DNA of 48,742 nt. Origin: a virus. The stretch spans positions 1 to 48,742 of IMG/VR virus record IMGVR_UViG_3300032562_000046. One strand, written 5' to 3'. The stretch's first letter is position 1, and every line of letters begins with the position of its first letter. A program made the position numbers and the translations under genes. This document shows positions 1 through 6,484 of the stretch, piece after piece. The notes under the pieces are model-generated. The model did no database searches. It was not told the origin of the DNA and saw only the letters and a program-made list of their open reading frames with translations.

Positions 1-288
1 GACCCGGCCTCGATGGACGACCCGGCCTTGATGAACTCCCCGGCCTTGATGGACGACCCGGCCTTGATGAACTCCCCGGCCTCGATGGACCACCCGGCCT
101 TGATGAACTCCCCGGCCTCGATGGACGACCCGGCCTTGATGAACTCCCCGGCCTTGATGGACCACCCGGCCTTGATGGACGACCCGGCCTTGATGAACTC
201 CCCGGCCTTGATGGACGACCCGGCCTTGATGAACTCCCCGGCCTCGATGGACTCCCCGGCCTTGATGGACGACCCGGCCTTGATGAAC
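1..288. repeat. 18-bp tandem repeat array (16 units)
   Basis: Sixteen head-to-tail 18-bp units with core CCCGGCC(T/C)TGATG(G/A)AC vary only at a few positions. The 18-bp period keeps the minus frame open and encodes hexapeptides. Alternating unit types (ending GGAC or GAAC) suggest expansion by two-unit slippage. The array reaches the window edge, so its full length is unknown. Confidence 0.9.
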
Positions 289-437
289 AACCCGCCGGCG
301 GCTCGGATAAATCCGAGCACGCTGACCAGCCCGAGCGATGCTTCAACTTCGATGTGGCCTTCAAATTCAAGGTCGCGTGAGCGGGTGTATTCGTTCCGCT
401 CGTTTAGATCAGCCTTTGTGATCTTGAGAATTTCCAT
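1..437 (-). CDS. Hexapeptide-repeat protein (3' end outside the window)
   Basis: The minus frame opens at ATG 437, preceded by a good Shine-Dalgarno (AAGGAG), and stays open to the window edge, so at least 145 residues are present and the C-terminus is missing. The first ~48 residues are ordinary sequence ([20 protein letters not shown]...). From about residue 50 the protein becomes an uninterrupted series of six-residue repeats of the form F/S-I-K/E-A-G-E/S/W. Regular isoleucine every six residues with small Ala-Gly is what left-handed beta-helix or similar solenoid folds look like; that fold is an inference. It is first in a series of small minus-strand genes. The function is unknown. A plus-strand frame over the same DNA is a by-product of the repeat. 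Confidence 0.8.
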   Translation of the reverse strand, partial: MEILKITKADLNERNEYTRSRDLEFEGHIEVEASLGLVSVLGFIRAAGGLFIKAGSSIKAGESIEAGEFIKAGSSIKAGEFIKAGSSIKAGWSIKAGEFIKAGSSIEAGEFIKAGWSIEAGEFIKAGSSIKAGEFIKAGSSIEAG

Positions 438-455
438 GGTCGGTCTCCTTGCTGG

Positions 456-737
456 TTAGTAGGTGATGGAGGTGTGGCGAACTTCGCCCTTGATGATTGC
501 GACTGTGACGGCGCGGGCGACCGCTGTTATCTGGTCAGCGTCGAGGTTGGTGTTGGCGCTCACGATGGCCTGGACGATGCCTTCGAGGGCCTCGGAGTTG
601 ATCTTCCGGGAGTGCTCTTTGTTGGCTTCGCGGGCGGCCTTCTCTTCGGCTTCCTTGCGCGCCGCCGTTGCTTGCCGTTCCTGCTCAGCCTCTACGGCTT
701 GGATTGCAGCCCGTTCGGCAGCTTCCTCAGCCCGCAC
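456..737 (-). CDS. Small coiled-coil protein, unknown function
   Basis: The C-terminal 93 residues of this frame look genuine: an Ala/Glu/Arg-rich amphipathic helix (RAEEAAERAAIQAVEAEQER...) followed by a compact C-terminal domain (SEALEGIVQAIVSANTNLDADQ...). The frame extends upstream to 905, but that part lies in the shadow of the neighbouring gene. I place the start at GTG 737, the first usable start after the upstream gene ends at 791. There is no convincing Shine-Dalgarno, so the start is uncertain. It sits between the 170-residue gene and the hexapeptide-repeat gene in the same direction. I do not recognise a family. Confidence 0.6.
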   Translation of the reverse strand: MRAEEAAERAAIQAVEAEQERQATAARKEAEEKAAREANKEHSRKINSEALEGIVQAIVSANTNLDADQITAVARAVTVAIIKGEVRHTSITY

Positions 738-790
738 TCTGGCGGCGCTGGTGCTGATGAGGGTTACCCCGGTACGCCCGGGGCGGGCGG

Positions 791-1303
791 TTAGGCCGCG
801 ATCTGCGCGACGTACTCTTTGAACCCCTGACCCTCTCCGATAACCTTCGCCTGATCGGTCACGGTGACCTTCAGGGCCGGTTTCTTGGGGCTGATCTTGA
901 AGCATCCGGCAAACATCTTGCCGATACGCACAGAGAGCCTCTTGGGCAGGTTGGCGATGGTCTCCTGTGGGTTCTGCACCGCCTCATAGGAGATGCGCTC
1001 ACGGAACAGGCCATCGAAGGCAGAGTCTTTCTTGTTGGCTTCGAGGGCCTTTTTCAGGTCGAGGACACGCTCGGTGACGACCGAGACGGCATCGGCATGG
1101 GTGACGGTGATGTCGCAGCCGAGCCCGGAGAGACGCCGGGATTTTTCAGCCTTTGCCGGGCAGTGGCCATACTTCTCGACCATGGCGACGGCCTCGGCCT
1201 CGATCTGGCTCAGGGCTTCCTGCGCCAGGTTCCGGGCGGAACGGGCCTTGTCGTAGCGGAGAGCCAGTTCAGTGATCTGGCCGACGGTGGGTGTGTTTTC
1301 CAT
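791..1303 (-). CDS. Phage protein of unknown function (170 aa)
   Basis: ATG 1303 follows a strong Shine-Dalgarno (GGAAGGAGG, 8 nt upstream). The protein has a helical, charged N-terminal half (residues 1-100, including a likely coiled coil around LVxxEALSQIEAEAVAMVEKY and VVTERVLDLKKALEANKKD). The C-terminal half is more compact and beta-like (KISPKKPALKVTVTDQ). The helical start followed by a small domain resembles phage nuclease-inhibitor (Gam-type) proteins in outline only; I cannot confirm it. It lies in the minus-strand cluster next to the coiled-coil gene, possibly co-transcribed. Confidence 0.8.
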   Translation of the reverse strand: MENTPTVGQITELALRYDKARSARNLAQEALSQIEAEAVAMVEKYGHCPAKAEKSRRLSGLGCDITVTHADAVSVVTERVLDLKKALEANKKDSAFDGLFRERISYEAVQNPQETIANLPKRLSVRIGKMFAGCFKISPKKPALKVTVTDQAKVIGEGQGFKEYVAQIAA

Positions 1304-1412
1304 TGGGTGAATCCTCCTTCCGGGATAGCCCCCCGGTGGGCAATTTGGAGCTTTGGGCTCCCGTCAGGATTACGACTTGCGCCGGAACCCTGACGGCAGC
1401 CCATGCTGCCGG

Positions 1413-1565
1413 TTAGGAGAGCAGGTGGGCCAGAATGGCCATCAGCCGTCCGAAGATCCAATAGAGGGCCAACCCCCCTATCACAAGGGTGGAGTTGTTC
1501 CGGGCCCTTCTGACTGCCCAGATTGAAACTCCACCCGCCACAAGCAGAAACGCCGTGAATACCAA
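1413..1565 (-). CDS. Small two-helix membrane protein (50 aa)
   Basis: This short gene starts at TTG 1565 and has a strong Shine-Dalgarno (GGGAGGTGAG) a few bases upstream. The 50-residue product has two hydrophobic segments (about residues 2-18, VFTAFLLVAGGVSIWAV, and 27-49, LVIGGLALYWIFGRLMAILA) separated by a short polar Arg/Asn turn. That is a helical hairpin in the inner membrane with both ends on the same side. Holins and other phage membrane peptides have this outline, but nothing here proves lysis function. A GGCAGC/GCTGCC hairpin (1394-1410) follows the stop codon. Confidence 0.6.
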   Translation of the reverse strand: MVFTAFLLVAGGVSIWAVRRARNNSTLVIGGLALYWIFGRLMAILAHLLS

Positions 1566-1638
1566 ACCTCACCTCCCTCGATGTCACAAACCACTCTACA
1601 GGGTGTCTGATTGACTGTCTACATCACGAAAGTAACGG

Positions 1639-1968
1639 TTACCGTTTGCGCCAGTCGGTTACTTTGGCGTAGTGGGTTTCGAACTCCGACTGGTCGGCTT
1701 TCCAGATGGAGAGGTTCTGTTCCAGGTCGCCAGCGCCGCCGATAAAGACACCGCCGCCGTCCGATGCTGTGCTGGATGCGATGACGAATCCATCGCTGGT
1801 AATGGAGATCCCGGTGGGGCGTCTGCCCCTGCGGTCCTTAACGCCGTAATCGTGGCCGATGATAGCGCCGACGATGGCGGCCATCTTGGGCGAGAATCCC
1901 ATGGTCATGGGATTGATTCGAGTGGCGAAACTGCCAAGATCGGCGACCTTGTGGTTTTTCCTTGTCAT
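1639..1968 (-). CDS. Phage protein of unknown function (109 aa)
   Basis: The open frame extends further upstream, but the coding start is ATG 1968, directly after a good Shine-Dalgarno (AAAGAGGAG). The protein begins with a basic segment (MTRKNHKVADLG). It continues with a glycine- and serine-rich middle (GAIIGHDYGVKDRRGRRPTG, then ASSTASDGGGVFIGG) and ends in a polar helix (IWKADQSEFETHYAKVTDWRKR). No catalytic motif or family is evident. It is separated from the upstream DUF3846-type gene by about 100 bp containing the TCCGTATACGGA palindrome. Confidence 0.75.
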   Translation of the reverse strand: MTRKNHKVADLGSFATRINPMTMGFSPKMAAIVGAIIGHDYGVKDRRGRRPTGISITSDGFVIASSTASDGGGVFIGGAGDLEQNLSIWKADQSEFETHYAKVTDWRKR

Positions 1969-2062
1969 GTGCTCCTCTTTCCCGGCAATCGGTAGGTGCT
2001 CAGGTCCGCCCCATGAAGGCTTGCCGATGGACCCTGCCGGATGCGCTCCGGCGGGCGGTTTT

Positions 2063-2076
2063 GTCCGTATACGGAC
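2063..2076. promoter_or_regulatory. GTCCGTATACGGAC palindrome at a stop codon (copy 1)
   Basis: A perfect 14-bp palindrome begins at the last base of the TAG stop of the minus-strand DUF3846-type gene. On that strand it reads TAGTCCGTATACGGACAAA, the same extended word as the copy at 21952. In RNA it could form a 5-bp hairpin with a UAUA loop; in DNA it could be a dimeric protein site. Other copies are at 21952-21965 and 48370-48382. Confidence 0.6.
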
Positions 2077-2456
2077 TAGATGACGGGGTAGGTGGGTGCA
2101 GCATCCTTCTCGACGCTGTAGACGGCAATGGCATTCCCTGCCACTCTCCAGCCAGGCCCGTACCCATTGCACCGGTAGACTTCCATGTTGGCGAATACCG
2201 GGGTGAACGGGTTGGGGCTCAGGCCCAGGAGCAACCCCTCTTCGTTGGCCCACACTTGAGAGCACTTGGGCCCCGTGGCCGTGACCTCGACCCGCCCGGT
2301 ATCCAGGTTAACTCGTCCCTTGTTCGGGATAATGCTCTCGATCAGGCCGCCGACGGCCTTCTGTAGTTCCCTGTAGTCGAACTTCTTACCGTCAACAGGC
2401 TGGACGTTCATGATGGACCCGTCCGCCTTATACCAGATTGCCCGATGGATTTTCAT
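2076..2456 (-). CDS. DUF3846-like phage protein
   Basis: The start is ATG 2456 with Shine-Dalgarno AAAGGGGA. The 126 residues show the DUF3846 pattern: an N-terminal strand with KADG, then LQKAVGGLIESI (about residues 32-43), then a conserved acidic turn WANEEGLLLGLSPNP (about 70-84), and a C-terminal hydrophobic strand (GWRVAGNAIAVYSV). DUF3846 proteins are small single-domain proteins common in phages and phage-like elements of many hosts; their biochemical role is unknown. The stop codon is part of the TAGTCCGTATACGGAC palindrome. Confidence 0.75.
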   Translation of the reverse strand: MKIHRAIWYKADGSIMNVQPVDGKKFDYRELQKAVGGLIESIIPNKGRVNLDTGRVEVTATGPKCSQVWANEEGLLLGLSPNPFTPVFANMEVYRCNGYGPGWRVAGNAIAVYSVEKDAAPTYPVI

Positions 2457-2631
2457 TGTGATTCCCCTTTCTCTGCTGTACATACAGCGCGTGGCTGGTT
2501 GGCGCTAGTCCCTGCGGACGTAGCTGCGGGTGCATCCAGAGGTACTGGATGCGGTTTCCCATGGTGTTTTGTGGCCGGTTGGGGTCACGAACCCACCCAT
2601 GGTCTACGAGGTACTTGTGATCAGGTCTCAT
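2428..2631 (-). CDS. Small protein of unknown function (67 aa)
   Basis: Two starts are possible: ATG 2658, which overlaps the upstream stop as ATGA, and ATG 2631, which has a strong Shine-Dalgarno (GAGGGGGGAGAAC) in front. I prefer 2631. The product is polar and proline/histidine-rich (MRPDHKYLVDHGWVRDPNRP, then HPQLRPQG) with no recognised domain. Its end overlaps the start of the next gene by 29 bp, suggesting coupled translation. Confidence 0.6.
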   Translation of the reverse strand: MRPDHKYLVDHGWVRDPNRPQNTMGNRIQYLWMHPQLRPQGLAPTSHALYVQQRKGNHNENPSGNLV

Positions 2632-2654
2632 GTTCTCTCCCCCCTCTGCCTTTC

Positions 2655-2897
2655 TCATGCCGACATGGGACGGCCAATCTCTTCAGCGATAAGGGCTGAT
2701 AGCTTTTGGGCAGCCTCCCTATCGTCGTCATTGTCCGGCTCAAGAATGGCGAGTGCATCTGCTATCAGGGCCGCGTCTCGATGGTCTACCACGATGGCGA
2801 GTTGAAGATCTGGAATTCCGGCAACGGTGGCAGTGAGACAACTTCCCCCGTTAAGGTCATAGGTTCGCGGTTCTGGTACTCTGATTCCCTGCTTCAT
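2655..2897 (-). CDS. Small acidic protein of unknown function (80 aa)
   Basis: ATG 2897 follows a modest Shine-Dalgarno (AGGGA). The 80-residue product has a short beta-like N-terminus (CLTATVAGIPDLQLAIVVDHRD). An amphipathic helix follows (AALIADALAIL) and then an acidic linker (EPDNDDDREAAQKLSALIAEE). It looks like a folded cytosolic protein, but I do not recognise the family. The downstream gene begins at the stop of this one. Confidence 0.7.
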   Translation of the reverse strand: MKQGIRVPEPRTYDLNGGSCLTATVAGIPDLQLAIVVDHRDAALIADALAILEPDNDDDREAAQKLSALIAEEIGRPMSA

Positions 2898-2974
2898 TGA
2901 TTCCCTGCTCTCTAGCCTGCCTTATCAGCGCCGGTAGGCTATTTCCGGCGGACCCCCATGGGGGGGTTTCGGCA
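2898..2974. other. Intercistronic hairpins, no gene
   Basis: These 77 bases between two minus-strand genes contain GCCGG...CCGGC (10-nt loop) and a CCCCCATGGGGG palindrome. They may stabilise or punctuate the polycistronic RNA. There is no run of T after either hairpin on the minus strand, so I do not call a terminator. Confidence 0.35.
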
Positions 2975-3190
2975 TTACAGGCCGGGACGCGGATCTGGGG
3001 GAGGACCATAGAAACGGCGCATCATAGCGCTGTAAACATTGTCCTTGCGTGGTAGTTCGCGGATTCTTGCCCATGCAAGATTTTGCTCCTGAAATGCTTT
3101 GATTGCGTCATCATGTTCCCGTTTATCCCGTTCCTGTTCATACTCCTCGGAATCAACGTACTGATCAATTGCCGTTCTGGTATCTTTCAT
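2975..3190 (-). CDS. Small charged protein of unknown function (71 aa)
   Basis: The start chosen is ATG 3190 (MKDTRTAIDQYVDSEEYEQ), behind AGGATAGGA; the frame itself runs up to 3241. The product is strongly charged and mostly helical (EEYEQERDKREHDDAIKAFQ) with a proline-rich tail (RRFYGPPPDPRPGL). No family is recognised. It follows the 242-residue gene in the same direction. Confidence 0.7.
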   Translation of the reverse strand: MKDTRTAIDQYVDSEEYEQERDKREHDDAIKAFQEQNLAWARIRELPRKDNVYSAMMRRFYGPPPDPRPGL

Positions 3191-3257
3191 GGTCCTATCC
3201 TCATGCCCGGATGCGCCCGAGCTCGGCTGATGTGCAAACAAAAAACGGCGCGCCCAA

Positions 3258-3986
3258 TTAAGAGCGTGCCGTCAATGACGCGAGAGAGACAAAGTTGGCT
3301 TTGCCAGATCCATGTACCTGAATTGTAATGTTTCGTTCAGATCCCGCCCCATGACAAAGGCAGCAGTTATAACACTGAACCTTGTCCCCCCCCTCGGGTG
3401 ACGAGGGACAGCGGATCTCACCGGCTATGGGTGAATTGTCGGAGTTAACTCGAAACGTCCGCCACCCCCGCCCCGCGGCAATAGCTTGCTCTGCCGGACT
3501 GTCCACACTGGCCATGGTGTATGGTTTTAACCATTCTGCCCGTTTCCACTGGTGAGTGTATCCCGCCCACTTAGCGGACGAGGAGCAAATAGCACTGACA
3601 ATGTTTTGTGGGATAAAAGCAGGGTCACCATAGGCACCTAATCGCACTCGCTTACCATTGAATACTGTGCCGTAGTCTTCGATCGCCAACGGCGCATAAG
3701 CCCCTGATTTAAAGGATATCCAGACATTTTGTGGCGATTGGCCCACATTGACGTAACAGGAACGTTTACCAGTAATGGGGTTTCTACGATGCGGACAATT
3801 CCCGCAGATAGCGTAATCACTGCCGGTTTTAACTCCATCTAGTGGAGATACTCCAGTTTGCAGGATGAATACCTGCAACATGGGTCCCGTTTTCACGTTC
3901 TCGCTCTTGCGGGATAATCCGGTGACGATAACAGTGACGTTATCATCCGAGTAGAGTACCCTTCCATTTCGATTCGATTGTCTCAT
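3258..3986 (-). CDS. Cysteine-cluster phage protein of unknown function (242 aa)
   Basis: ATG 3986 has a good Shine-Dalgarno (GAGGATC). It is the first gene of the minus-strand cluster. The N-terminal third is beta-rich (VLYSDDNVTVIVTGLS). It is followed by a putative metal site CGNCPHR...CYV (about residues 62-79) and a C-terminal Cys-rich motif CYNCCLCHGAG (about 206-216). The layout (KTGPMLQVFIL, CGNCPHR...CYVNVGQ) recurs in uncharacterised phage and plasmid proteins I have seen, but I cannot name a function. Base composition is more AT-rich than its neighbours. Confidence 0.8.
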   Translation of the reverse strand: MRQSNRNGRVLYSDDNVTVIVTGLSRKSENVKTGPMLQVFILQTGVSPLDGVKTGSDYAICGNCPHRRNPITGKRSCYVNVGQSPQNVWISFKSGAYAPLAIEDYGTVFNGKRVRLGAYGDPAFIPQNIVSAICSSSAKWAGYTHQWKRAEWLKPYTMASVDSPAEQAIAAGRGWRTFRVNSDNSPIAGEIRCPSSPEGGDKVQCYNCCLCHGAGSERNITIQVHGSGKANFVSLASLTARS

Positions 3987-4042
3987 TTGATCCTCGTAGA
4001 CTCCACGCTGATATAGGTGGAGTGGATTACTTTCATAGATTC

Positions 4043-4070
4043 ATCATACAATGGAATAGACATAATGCAA
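4043..4070 (-). promoter_or_regulatory. Promoter candidate for the minus-strand cluster
   Basis: On the minus strand TTGCAT (-35, 4065-4070) is followed after 16 bp by TATGAT (-10, 4043-4048), about 55 bp before the ATG at 3986. Both boxes are close to the sigma-70 consensus and the direction fits the cluster. Confidence 0.5.
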
Positions 4071-4502
4071 GCGAATAATACACATCCCACGCTAGTGCAA
4101 CGTCACGGAGGTAACATACCGGCCAACTCTTTGGTAACCTGCAAGTGATTACTATGGAATGACATACACGATATAGCTCGGGACCATAGCGGAGATATCC
4201 TCATCCAGATATATCTATTCAATCTCATAGAGAGTGATAGACAATTGGATGGTGAGTCTATCAGCCTCAATCAATTAGACACTGCGCGGGGAGCGTTGGA
4301 GTGTCTCTCTAGAGTGTACCCTGTTCATACCATGGGACCGTACATGAGATCATGTGGGTCCATGCAATGCAGGTACAGAGCGGGACCGGGATGGGGTACC
4401 AAGGGGTACACCCCCTATGGTGGGGGGTGATAGAAACAGTTACCCCTTCAGCGAAAAAATCCCCACTATCCGATCCAGTTGTCCGCAAAAATGTGGATGG
4501 TA

Positions 4503-4515
4503 TGTAAAATTTACA
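4503..4515. promoter_or_regulatory. TGTAAAATTTACA palindrome, possible operator
   Basis: A perfect 13-bp palindrome lies in the divergent control region, 75 bp before the first plus-strand gene. The size and symmetry suit a dimeric repressor, possibly one of the phage's own HTH proteins. No second copy was found nearby. Confidence 0.35.
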
Positions 4516-4525
4516 CGGTCTGATC

Positions 4526-4588
4526 ATAATCATCATCATCATTTTTTTCTTGACACCCGGTTATAAAAGTGATGATGATGATGATTAT
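4526..4588. repeat. 17-bp perfect inverted repeat with (CAT)n/(ATG)n arms
   Basis: ATAATCATCATCATCAT (4526-4542) and its exact reverse complement (4572-4588) flank 29 bases that contain TTGACA (4550-4555) and TATAAA. The right arm holds four consecutive in-frame ATG codons just before the zinc-ribbon gene. A transcript starting upstream would fold the start region into a strong hairpin. Confidence 0.7.
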
Positions 4589-4589
4589 T

Positions 4590-4730
4590 ATGAAGACGTG
4601 CATGCGGTGTAGGGGGACGTGGGAGCCGAAGGTGGAGAATCCCCGTTATTGTCCTTTGTGCAAGAGCCCGAGGTGGAACATTCCTCCCCGGGGGGGGCGT
4701 GAGTTGGTGGGAGGGCGGATGCCTTCTTGA
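4590..4730 (+). CDS. Small zinc-ribbon protein (46 aa)
   Basis: This short gene begins at ATG 4590, or at one of four in-frame ATGs from 4572. It reads MKTCMRCRGTWEPKVENPRY... and contains the classic small zinc-ribbon pattern C-x2-C (residues 4-7) and CPLC (21-24) followed by KSPRW. This knuckle pattern occurs in many phage and bacterial proteins of 45-60 residues that are thought to bind nucleic acid. No clear Shine-Dalgarno is visible, and the start region is buried in the inverted repeat. It is the first gene of the plus-strand cluster. Confidence 0.7.
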   Translation: MKTCMRCRGTWEPKVENPRYCPLCKSPRWNIPPRGGRELVGGRMPS

Positions 4731-4791
4731 TTGGTTGATTGGGTGTTTCTCTGATTAAAGGATTCCTGATTAAGGGTTTAAGGGATTGGCG

Positions 4792-5088
4792 ATGAAAACG
4801 GTAAGGGAGTTTCTTGTGCTGCACCCTGACGCGTCTCCCTGTCATGGGTGTGGTGTTGTGATGATCGGGGGGCCGGTGTGGAGGAGGGTGTGGCACCGGG
4901 GAGGGTTTACGCGGAGGATGGCGGACAAGAGCCCGGTTCGGATGGAGTTTACGGACCATGTTTGTACTGTCTCTTATTCGGCCGCGTTTGACTTTGAGCG
5001 CCTTGGTTGGCAAGAGGCCTGCCGCTTGGCATGGGAAGATGCGCTGTCGCAAAAAGCCGATTCACTAGAAAGGTGGAAAGACAAATGA
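4792..5088 (+). CDS. Phage protein with CxxC motif, unknown function (98 aa)
   Basis: The start is ATG 4792 behind AAGGGA; a TTG six bases earlier is in frame but less likely. The product carries a CHGC motif near residue 19 and aromatic residues through a beta-rich middle (VWRRVWHRGGFTRR, HVCTVSYSAAFDF). The end is helical (RLGWQEACRLAWEDALSQK). A single CxxC pair plus a later Cys could bind metal. The stop overlaps the next start (ATGA), so translation is coupled. I do not recognise the family. Confidence 0.7.
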   Translation: MKTVREFLVLHPDASPCHGCGVVMIGGPVWRRVWHRGGFTRRMADKSPVRMEFTDHVCTVSYSAAFDFERLGWQEACRLAWEDALSQKADSLERWKDK

Positions 5089-5369
5089 TCGAACTCCTCC
5101 TCGCCGCCGTGGCCCACTCCGGCTCAATCCTCGGAACACACCAGATCCTGCCCCAGCCGGTCGTCGCCATGGTCTGGGTGCAAACCTGCAACGGGCAATG
5201 GCAGGACATCTACGCCGACAGCAAGATGACGCTGCCAGAAGCCAACCCCTTCATCGTCAGTGCGGATGGCTCCTACCGCTACTACTCCACCAGCCGCTAC
5301 GGACAGGTGACCGTCGTATACGACGGCAAGGCAATCGTAACCAGAACCTGCAAGAAGGAGGAAAAATGA
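5085..5369 (+). CDS. Possible exported small protein (94 aa)
   Basis: ATG 5085 overlaps the previous TGA as ATGA. A short hydrophobic N-terminus (MIELLLAAVAHSGSILG) could be a signal segment or a buried strand. The rest is polar and beta-rich with two cysteines (VQTCNGQWQDIYADSK, then VTRTCKK), which could form a disulfide if exported. The stop overlaps the next start. No family is recognised. Confidence 0.65.
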   Translation: MIELLLAAVAHSGSILGTHQILPQPVVAMVWVQTCNGQWQDIYADSKMTLPEANPFIVSADGSYRYYSTSRYGQVTVVYDGKAIVTRTCKKEEK

Positions 5370-5536
5370 GGTTCACCATCGCAATCCTGAGTTCCCTCTT
5401 CGCCAGCCTCGTCGTCGGATGGGCGATTGGCGTGATCGGCGGAGGCATCGACACACAGAGGGTCGCGGCGCTCCTCGCCTTTGCCATCACTCTCTGGACG
5501 TTCTTCCGGGGGAGCGATGACTATCCACGCTTCTAA
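5366..5536 (+). CDS. Small two-helix membrane protein (56 aa)
   Basis: ATG 5366 follows a strong Shine-Dalgarno (AAGGAGGAAA) and overlaps the previous stop. The sequence holds two hydrophobic helices (about residues 3-24, FTIAILSSLFASLVVGWAIG, and 33-46, VAALLAFAITLWTF) joined by GGGIDTQR. It is an inner-membrane helical hairpin. The size is right for a holin-like or superinfection-type phage peptide, but it sits far from any lysis gene, so the function is open. Confidence 0.65.
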   Translation: MRFTIAILSSLFASLVVGWAIGVIGGGIDTQRVAALLAFAITLWTFFRGSDDYPRF

Positions 5537-5879
5537 TGTCGAATCAAACGCAAACAGCGAGGATTATGTGGACGCCAGCAACTGGGTGTCATGGGCCCTT
5601 ATCCCCCCGCCCCCAGAGATCCTCATCCAGTGGATAATCTCGAAAGAAGGGAAAATCCACACTGGGTACAGGTCGGAGGTTCACCCGCTGACCAACGTCT
5701 ACGGCGTCTACTGGCGTCTCACCGGCATCGGCCGGGAACAGATCGGCACAGCAACAACTACATCCTTCTTGGAAGAACCTGGACGGATCAGCAAAGTTTA
5801 CGAGGGGGTCCGGCAAAGTTTGCTACGGTACCCCCTGGAAGCGGATACGGTCCGCGCGGCGGACAGGTTACCGGAGTAA
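5517..5879 (+). CDS. Phage protein of unknown function (120 aa)
   Basis: The start chosen is ATG 5517, preceded by GGGGGAG; the frame itself opens at 5481. It overlaps the upstream membrane gene by 20 bp. The central part is beta-rich with aromatic and charged residues (EILIQWIISKEGKIHTGYRS, then VYWRLTGIGREQIGTATT). The C-terminus is basic. No motif is recognised. Confidence 0.65.
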   Translation: MTIHASNVESNANSEDYVDASNWVSWALIPPPPEILIQWIISKEGKIHTGYRSEVHPLTNVYGVYWRLTGIGREQIGTATTTSFLEEPGRISKVYEGVRQSLLRYPLEADTVRAADRLPE

Positions 5880-5881
5880 TC

Positions 5882-5910
5882 TTGACAACCCCTTCCGCCG
5901 TACTTACGAT
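5882..5910 (+). promoter_or_regulatory. Sigma-70-type promoter
   Basis: TTGACA (5882-5887), a 17-bp spacer and TACGAT (5905-5910) lie just after a gene end and about 20 bp before the ATG at 5931, leaving room for a short leader with GGAGG. It would drive the 5931-8144 gene group. Confidence 0.6.
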
Positions 5911-5930
5911 GGTCGTCGAATGGAGGAAAC

Positions 5931-6191
5931 ATGGAACACAATTGGATCCTGAATCCAACACAGGAAGATCCTCTCACGCACAAGCAAATCTGCTACATGT
6001 GCTGGCACCGGGACCACAAAGAGGGCGGATGCCAGAACGTCGGATGCGACTGCCTCTGCATTGAGGAAGCCCAGCAGGAGATTGTGCAGCGCAAGGAACG
6101 TTCGGCCCGCAGGCGCGAGAGAAGAAAGATGAAACGCGCCATGCTGGAAAACTCGCCCCTCAAGTCGCTCAACCCCATGAGGATCACATAG
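5931..6191 (+). CDS. Cysteine-rich basic protein (86 aa)
   Basis: ATG 5931 has a strong Shine-Dalgarno (TGGAGGAAAC). The N-terminal half holds a Cys/His cluster, CYMCWHRDHKEGGCQNVGCDC (about residues 21-41, with a further Cys at 43), which looks like a zinc-binding knuckle. The second half is a long basic helix (RKERSARRRERRKMKRAMLE). A metal knuckle plus a basic helix suggests nucleic-acid binding; this is inference. The TAG stop shares bases with the next GTG start. Confidence 0.75.
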   Translation: MEHNWILNPTQEDPLTHKQICYMCWHRDHKEGGCQNVGCDCLCIEEAQQEIVQRKERSARRRERRKMKRAMLENSPLKSLNPMRIT

Positions 6192-6484
6192 TGGACACCA
6201 CAACAGAAAGCTACTTTGAGCAGCGAGGAAAAAAAAACTCGGAAGAGTCGATCCGCATCGAGCTGATCTACCAGGAGAAGAGGCAGATCCTGGCGGATAT
6301 GTCCCTGCTGCACCCCAAGAGCGCCGAGTACAAGGCCAAGGCAAAGCTGGTATGCAACTGCGCGGGTCCGGGCATGATCAACGCCGGATGCTGCGCCCAT
6401 GGCCTCTCGACACTCGTCGTCCCCAAATCCATTGCCAACAAGAAACACCGCGCTGAATCATGGAACTCAAGGGAGCTGGTATGA
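6191..6484 (+). CDS. Phage protein of unknown function (97 aa)
   Basis: GTG 6191 overlaps the previous stop (TAGTG) and lies 9 nt after GAGGAT. The N-terminal half is a helical charged segment (RIELIYQEKRQILADMSLLH). The middle contains CNCAGPGMINAGCCAHG (about residues 55-71), four cysteines and a histidine that could hold a metal. The stop overlaps the start of the HNH gene (ATGA). Family unknown. Confidence 0.7.
   Translation: MDTTTESYFEQRGKKNSEESIRIELIYQEKRQILADMSLLHPKSAEYKAKAKLVCNCAGPGMINAGCCAHGLSTLVVPKSIANKKHRAESWNSRELV

Larger units (their letters stand above)
3987..4589. other. Divergent intergenic control region
   Basis: About 600 bp without a convincing gene separate the minus-strand cluster from the plus-strand cluster. 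It holds a minus-strand promoter candidate (4043-4070), a CTTTGGTAACC motif (4129-4139), the TGTAAAATTTACA palindrome (4503-4515) and a long inverted repeat (4526-4588). Several GGTACC/GGGGTACA words also occur (4320-4430). It is more AT-rich than the genes on either side. A replication origin is possible but nothing specific shows one. Confidence 0.5.

Noticed and set aside
13-459. Plus-strand frame with [12 protein letters not shown] repeats
   Set aside because: It is a by-product of the 18-bp array. The minus frame has a ribosome site, a non-repetitive N-terminus and gene neighbours in the same direction.
4550-4578. Promoter from TTGACA at 4550
   Set aside because: No acceptable -10 box lies 16-18 bp downstream (TGATGA only); the TATAAA is far too close. 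I left it as part of the inverted repeat.
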